6,360 bases of DNA from Synechococcaceae bacterium WB8_1B_136 (GTDB lineage: Bacteria > Cyanobacteriota > Cyanobacteriia > PCC-6307 > Cyanobiaceae), in contig RGNC01000116.1 of the NCBI GenBank assembly GCA_010029175.1, positions 1 through 6,360 of the forward strand, in the 5' to 3' direction. Each line of letters begins with the position of its first letter. Position 1 is the first letter of the stretch. Position numbers and translations under genes: made by a program. Positions 3,688-6,360 of this stretch are shown here, in pieces. The notes beneath the pieces were generated by a model. The model ran no database searches and had not been told where the DNA came from. It worked only from the letters and a program-made list of their open reading frames with translations.

Positions 3688-5322
3688 GTGCGCCGCTGGT
3701 TGCTCACGGTGTTGTCTGCCGCGGCCCTGTTGCCTGCGGTGCAGGCGCAGCAGCGCCCGGCATCGCCCGTGTTGCTGCGCAGCCTCGAGGGGTTTGCCCG
3801 CGATGTGCAGCAGCTGGATCAGGCGCTGCCCGATGCACTGGGTTCAGGCCCGGCGACCCCCGTGAGCGCTGCGGAGCTGCAGGGCCTGGATCTGCCTGCC
3901 CCCGCTCCCCTGGCGCTGCCGCAGCAGGCGGCTGGGCTCGCCATTCAGCGGCAGGTGTCGCTCTCGCTGCCCCAGGCCCTGGCCCTGGCGGTGCGCAACG
4001 ACCCGGATCTGGCCGAGCAGGTGGCGGCGGTGCGGGAGCGGCAGGGACTGCTTGCGGCGGTGCAGGGGCGCCTGCTGCCGGAGCTGGGGCTGGGCCTGGG
4101 GGGCGCCTTCAGCCAGCTGAGGGCCTCCAACGTCGTCTGGCAGGACAACGCCGGGCTGTATCCAGCCGGCTCTCCGTTTCTGGTGCAGCCCAACGGCCGC
4201 AATCTGATCCAGACCAACCTGGGCCTCGGCTCCGCCGCCCTGCGGCTCGACTACGAGCTGCTGAGCTTCGAGCGCAGTGCCGCCCTGGGGCAGCTGGCCG
4301 CCAGCCTGGCGGAGGCCAGGCAGCGCTATGGCAATCGGGTGCGCCAGCTGCAGCTGGAGGTGAGTGAGGCCTACTACGGCCTCCAATTGGCGGATCAGCT
4401 CTGGCGCATTCGCCAGGCCGTGACCCGCAACGACACGGTGGTGCGCGATCAGGTGCTGGCCCTCAAGGCCAGTGGGCTGGTGCCACGGGTGGACCTGCTG
4501 CGGGCGGAGGCGGAGCTGCAGCAGAGCCGCTTTCGCCTCTCCCAGGCCGATGCCCGGCGGCTGAGCCGCCAGCGCCAGCTCAGCAATCTCATCAACGTGC
4601 CCTTCGATGTGACCCTGCTGGCGCCGGAGGCGATCCGCCTGCTGCCGCCCTGGCCGCTGGATCTGCAGCAGACCCTGCTGCGGGGCCTGATCGACAACCC
4701 CCAGCTGCTGGCCCTGCAGCAGGCGCGGCAGGCCTTGCTGCGGCAGGCCGATCGCCAGGCGGCCGCCCTGTTGCCCAGCTTGCGCCTGTTCGCCCAGGCA
4801 GGCGTGGCCGATGGCCTCACCACCCGGCCCGTGGTGAAGCTCGAGGGCTGCTGCTCGGAGGCCGTGATCCCCCAGCTGAACAGCTCCGGCGCCGACTGGG
4901 CAGCGGGCGTGAACCTGAACTGGAAGCTGTTTGATGGCGGCGTCAGCGCCGGCCTGGTGAGCGCTAGCCGCGCGGCCGCCCAGCGCACCGAACAGGCCAG
5001 TGCCCGCGAGCGCAATGCCATCCGCCAGCGGCTGGAGAGCGCCTACTTCGACCACACGGCATCCCTGGAGCAGATCCTGGCGGCCCGGGCCGCCTACCGG
5101 GCCGCCCGTGAGGCCTTTCGGGATGTGCGAGCGCGCTACCAGCTGGGGCTGGCCAACTACACCGATGTGAGCGACACGATCCGGAGGCTCACGGAGGCCA
5201 TGGAAGCCCGCGCCGAGGCCGTCACCCTGGCCAACGTGAGCTACGCCCGCCTGCTGCGGGAACTGCTGCCGGTGCCGGATCGTCCCGGTCAGTCGGTGGT
5301 GCTGCCGCTGGTGTTGCCCTGA
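3688..5322 (+). CDS. TolC-family outer-membrane efflux/secretion channel protein (544 aa)
   Basis: It is predicted to form the trimeric outer-membrane exit channel for type I secretion or RND/MFP efflux. A signal peptide is visible (RRWLLTVLSAAALLPAVQA, cut near AQA/QQ, residue 20). A Pro/Ala/Gln-rich region of about 70 residues follows, then the two repeated OEP halves (about 91-305 and 328-527). Typical features are SLPQALALAVRNDPDL (93-108), GLVPRVDLLRAEAEL (263-277), the second-half signature WKLFDGGVSAG (412-422) and a closing YQLGLANYTDVSD segment (484-496). The start is ambiguous: GTG 3688 lies two bases after the preceding stop, while TTG 3682 would overlap it. Both keep the signal peptide. 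A CC pair (388-389) sits in the stretch just before the second-half beta strands, probably a surface loop. The 3' end overlaps a convergent gene by 34 bp. Its likely partner is the HlyD-type adaptor encoded on the opposite strand. Confidence 0.93.
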   Translation: MRRWLLTVLSAAALLPAVQAQQRPASPVLLRSLEGFARDVQQLDQALPDALGSGPATPVSAAELQGLDLPAPAPLALPQQAAGLAIQRQVSLSLPQALALAVRNDPDLAEQVAAVRERQGLLAAVQGRLLPELGLGLGGAFSQLRASNVVWQDNAGLYPAGSPFLVQPNGRNLIQTNLGLGSAALRLDYELLSFERSAALGQLAASLAEARQRYGNRVRQLQLEVSEAYYGLQLADQLWRIRQAVTRNDTVVRDQVLALKASGLVPRVDLLRAEAELQQSRFRLSQADARRLSRQRQLSNLINVPFDVTLLAPEAIRLLPPWPLDLQQTLLRGLIDNPQLLALQQARQALLRQADRQAAALLPSLRLFAQAGVADGLTTRPVVKLEGCCSEAVIPQLNSSGADWAAGVNLNWKLFDGGVSAGLVSASRAAAQRTEQASARERNAIRQRLESAYFDHTASLEQILAARAAYRAAREAFRDVRARYQLGLANYTDVSDTIRRLTEAMEARAEAVTLANVSYARLLRELLPVPDRPGQSVVLPLVLP

Positions 5323-5507
5323 TCCAGCCAGCGGCCGCGCCAGGCCAGGCTGCGCCACAGCAGCAGCACCAGCAGGGCGGCGAACCAGAACCACACCTCA
5401 GGGGCATTGGCGTGCAGCAGCACCACCAGCAGCGCCAGCTCCAATACCACGAACGGCAATTCCCGTCGTAGGGGCGGTTGGATGTGCCTCCAGGGGCCCG
5501 TGGTCAT
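5289..5507 (-). CDS. Small two-helix membrane protein coupled to the HlyD-type adaptor (72 aa)
   Basis: I do not recognise a family. The 72-residue product has a basic N-terminus (MTTGPWRHIQPPLRRE), a first hydrophobic helix (about 17-33, LPFVVLELALLVVLLHA), a very short NAPE turn, a second aromatic/Leu-rich helix (37-53), an Arg/Trp-rich WRSLAWRGRW stretch and a polar tail. This is a membrane hairpin, probably in the inner membrane. The start ATG overlaps the adaptor stop (ATGA) and has a strong GGAGG five bases upstream, so translation is likely coupled to the adaptor and the product probably belongs to the same secretion operon. An in-frame upstream extension to 5612 exists but lies wholly inside the adaptor gene and ignores the binding site. 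Its 3' end overlaps tolC by 34 bp tail to tail. A role as an accessory exporter subunit is inference from position. Confidence 0.7.
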   Translation of the reverse strand: MTTGPWRHIQPPLRRELPFVVLELALLVVLLHANAPEVWFWFAALLVLLLWRSLAWRGRWLDQGNTSGSTTD

Positions 5508-6360
5508 TGCTGCCTCCGTTGGGGGGTGGCCTGCCGCTCCTGCAGCAGGGTGCGGTAGCTGCCGGTTAGGTCCCGCAGGGCCGGCAGCACGTAGCTCAGG
5601 GGCGTGCGCCATTCCACGTAGCCATGGGCCTTGAGCGTCAGCCCCTCACGGATCGGGAACACACTGCTGCCGCGGGAGAGGGTCCAGCGGTAGCCATCAT
5701 CGCTGCCATTGGGCTGGCGTCGCAGCTGGATCTCCGCCCGCATCACCGGGCCGTCCTTCACCAGGGCCTCGGCCAACTGCGGGTTGCCAATGGTGGTGTC
5801 CACATCGTCGCGGGTGGCGGGCAGCAGGCTCACCCGCTCCACCCGGCCCAGCATGCCGCCGAAGCGGCCGCGTTCGTTCCAGTCCGGCACCACCTCCACC
5901 GGAAGGCCCACGGACAGGCGGCGGGCATCGGCGGGGGAGAAGTAGGCCACCGCCTGGAGCACCGCGTTCTGTTTCCCCCCCAGGGTGCCCAGCCGTTGGC
6001 CAGCCTTCACCGTCTGACCCCGCACCACCTGGATGTCGAGGATCTGTCCATCCCGCTCCGCCAGCAGCTTGCTGTCGTAGCTCAGGCGGGTGCGGGTCAC
6101 TTGGATGGCCCGGCCCAGCTCGTCGATGCGGAAGCGGCGCTGCAGCTGGGCCGTTTCCACCTCCAGCTTCACCTTCTGATAGGCATCGATGGCCTCTTTT
6201 TCGCGGATTTTCAACTCCGCCGCCGCCACATCCAGCTGGGTGGCCCGATCCTGGGTGGACACCACCTCCTGGGCCAGGGGGGCCACCACCTCCTGGCGGG
6301 CCAGGTAGCGGAAGTCGCTCACCTTCTGGTCGTAGGTGTCGCGCAGGTTGCGGTAGCGGC
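5504..6360 (-). CDS. HlyD-type membrane-fusion protein, NHLM/NHLP bacteriocin-system secretion protein-like (partial, N-terminus outside window)
   Basis: These are the C-terminal 284 residues of a periplasmic adaptor linking an inner-membrane ABC exporter to an outer-membrane channel. The frame is open to the window edge, so the true start lies beyond 6360; the GTG at 6322 is internal. Visible parts in order are a coiled-coil hairpin arm (about 1-98), the second lipoyl half (LLAERDGQILDIQVVRGQTV, 98-117, ending GQRLGTLGG), then a beta-barrel domain (133-175, with ADARRLSVGLPVEVVP). The C-terminal part has GMLGRV..VS..PAT, a GNPQLAEALV segment, DGYRWTLSRG (221-230) and an IREGLTLKAHGYVEWRTPLSYVLPALR end. 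That last order resembles NHLM/NHLP-type secretion proteins, which sit with C39-peptidase ABC transporters and export Nif11- or nitrile-hydratase-leader peptides. A general HlyD adaptor cannot be excluded without the N-terminus. The stop overlaps the next small gene (ATGA). TolC is encoded convergently next door. Confidence 0.88.
   Translation of the reverse strand, partial: RYRNLRDTYDQKVSDFRYLARQEVVAPLAQEVVSTQDRATQLDVAAAELKIREKEAIDAYQKVKLEVETAQLQRRFRIDELGRAIQVTRTRLSYDSKLLAERDGQILDIQVVRGQTVKAGQRLGTLGGKQNAVLQAVAYFSPADARRLSVGLPVEVVPDWNERGRFGGMLGRVERVSLLPATRDDVDTTIGNPQLAEALVKDGPVMRAEIQLRRQPNGSDDGYRWTLSRGSSVFPIREGLTLKAHGYVEWRTPLSYVLPALRDLTGSYRTLLQERQATPQRRQQ
5513..5517 (-). promoter_or_regulatory. 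Strong ribosome binding site before the 72-aa membrane protein
   Basis: On the minus strand GGAGG is followed by CAGCA and then ATG (5507-5505). It lies within the last codons of the adaptor gene. Sequence and 5-base spacing are ideal, and they fix the start of the small gene. Most other starts in this window lack such a site. Confidence 0.75.

Noticed and set aside
3844..5394. 516-codon open frame on the minus strand across tolC
   Set aside because: It is a frame shadow of the TolC gene, with a Gln/Gly/His/Leu-rich translation and no recognisable motif.

Overview
The window is GC-rich, gene-dense bacterial DNA, most likely from a Cyanobium/Synechococcus-type picocyanobacterium. The case is cumulative. 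There is a Nif11-type leader peptide gene, a thioredoxin-like protein of the kind fused to VKOR in cyanobacteria, a magnesium-type HemB, and a cyanobacterial-looking TolC paired with an NHLM-type membrane-fusion protein. Intergenic gaps are short and most genes lack a Shine-Dalgarno sequence. This assignment is an inference from gene families, not from a database match.

Left part (1-1165). A 60-residue membrane-anchored or secreted peptide gene (minus) is divergent from a Nif11-like leader peptide gene (plus). An 8-bp hairpin lies between them. The Nif11 gene converges on a thioredoxin-fold gene (minus), and a GC-rich hairpin fills the 31-bp gap as a likely shared terminator. The 124-bp gap from 1042 to 1165 separates the thioredoxin gene from dnaJ and should hold divergent promoters, but I see no convincing promoter elements in it.

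Middle part (1166-5322). Five genes run on the plus strand: a zinc-finger-less DnaJ/CbpA-like co-chaperone, hemB (5-aminolevulinate dehydratase), two tiny membrane proteins that are paralogues of each other, and a TolC-family outer-membrane channel. From hemB to tolC each gene overlaps or nearly touches the next, so they are probably co-transcribed and translationally coupled.

Right part (5289-6360). On the minus strand, the C-terminal 284 residues of a HlyD-type adaptor resemble NHLM/NHLP bacteriocin-system secretion proteins. It is followed, with an ATGA overlap and a strong ribosome binding site, by a 72-residue membrane hairpin protein. That gene converges on tolC and overlaps its 3' end by 34 bp.

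Functionally, TolC and the HlyD-type adaptor look like the outer-membrane and periplasmic parts of a peptide exporter. The Nif11-type peptide 5 kb away is the kind of substrate such exporters handle, but the link is inference, because housekeeping genes lie between. The ABC transporter/peptidase expected for such a system is not in the window and may lie beyond the right edge. The most unusual items are the tandemly duplicated small membrane proteins between hemB and tolC, and the coupled small membrane protein after the adaptor. I found no tRNA, rRNA, insertion sequence or CRISPR array.
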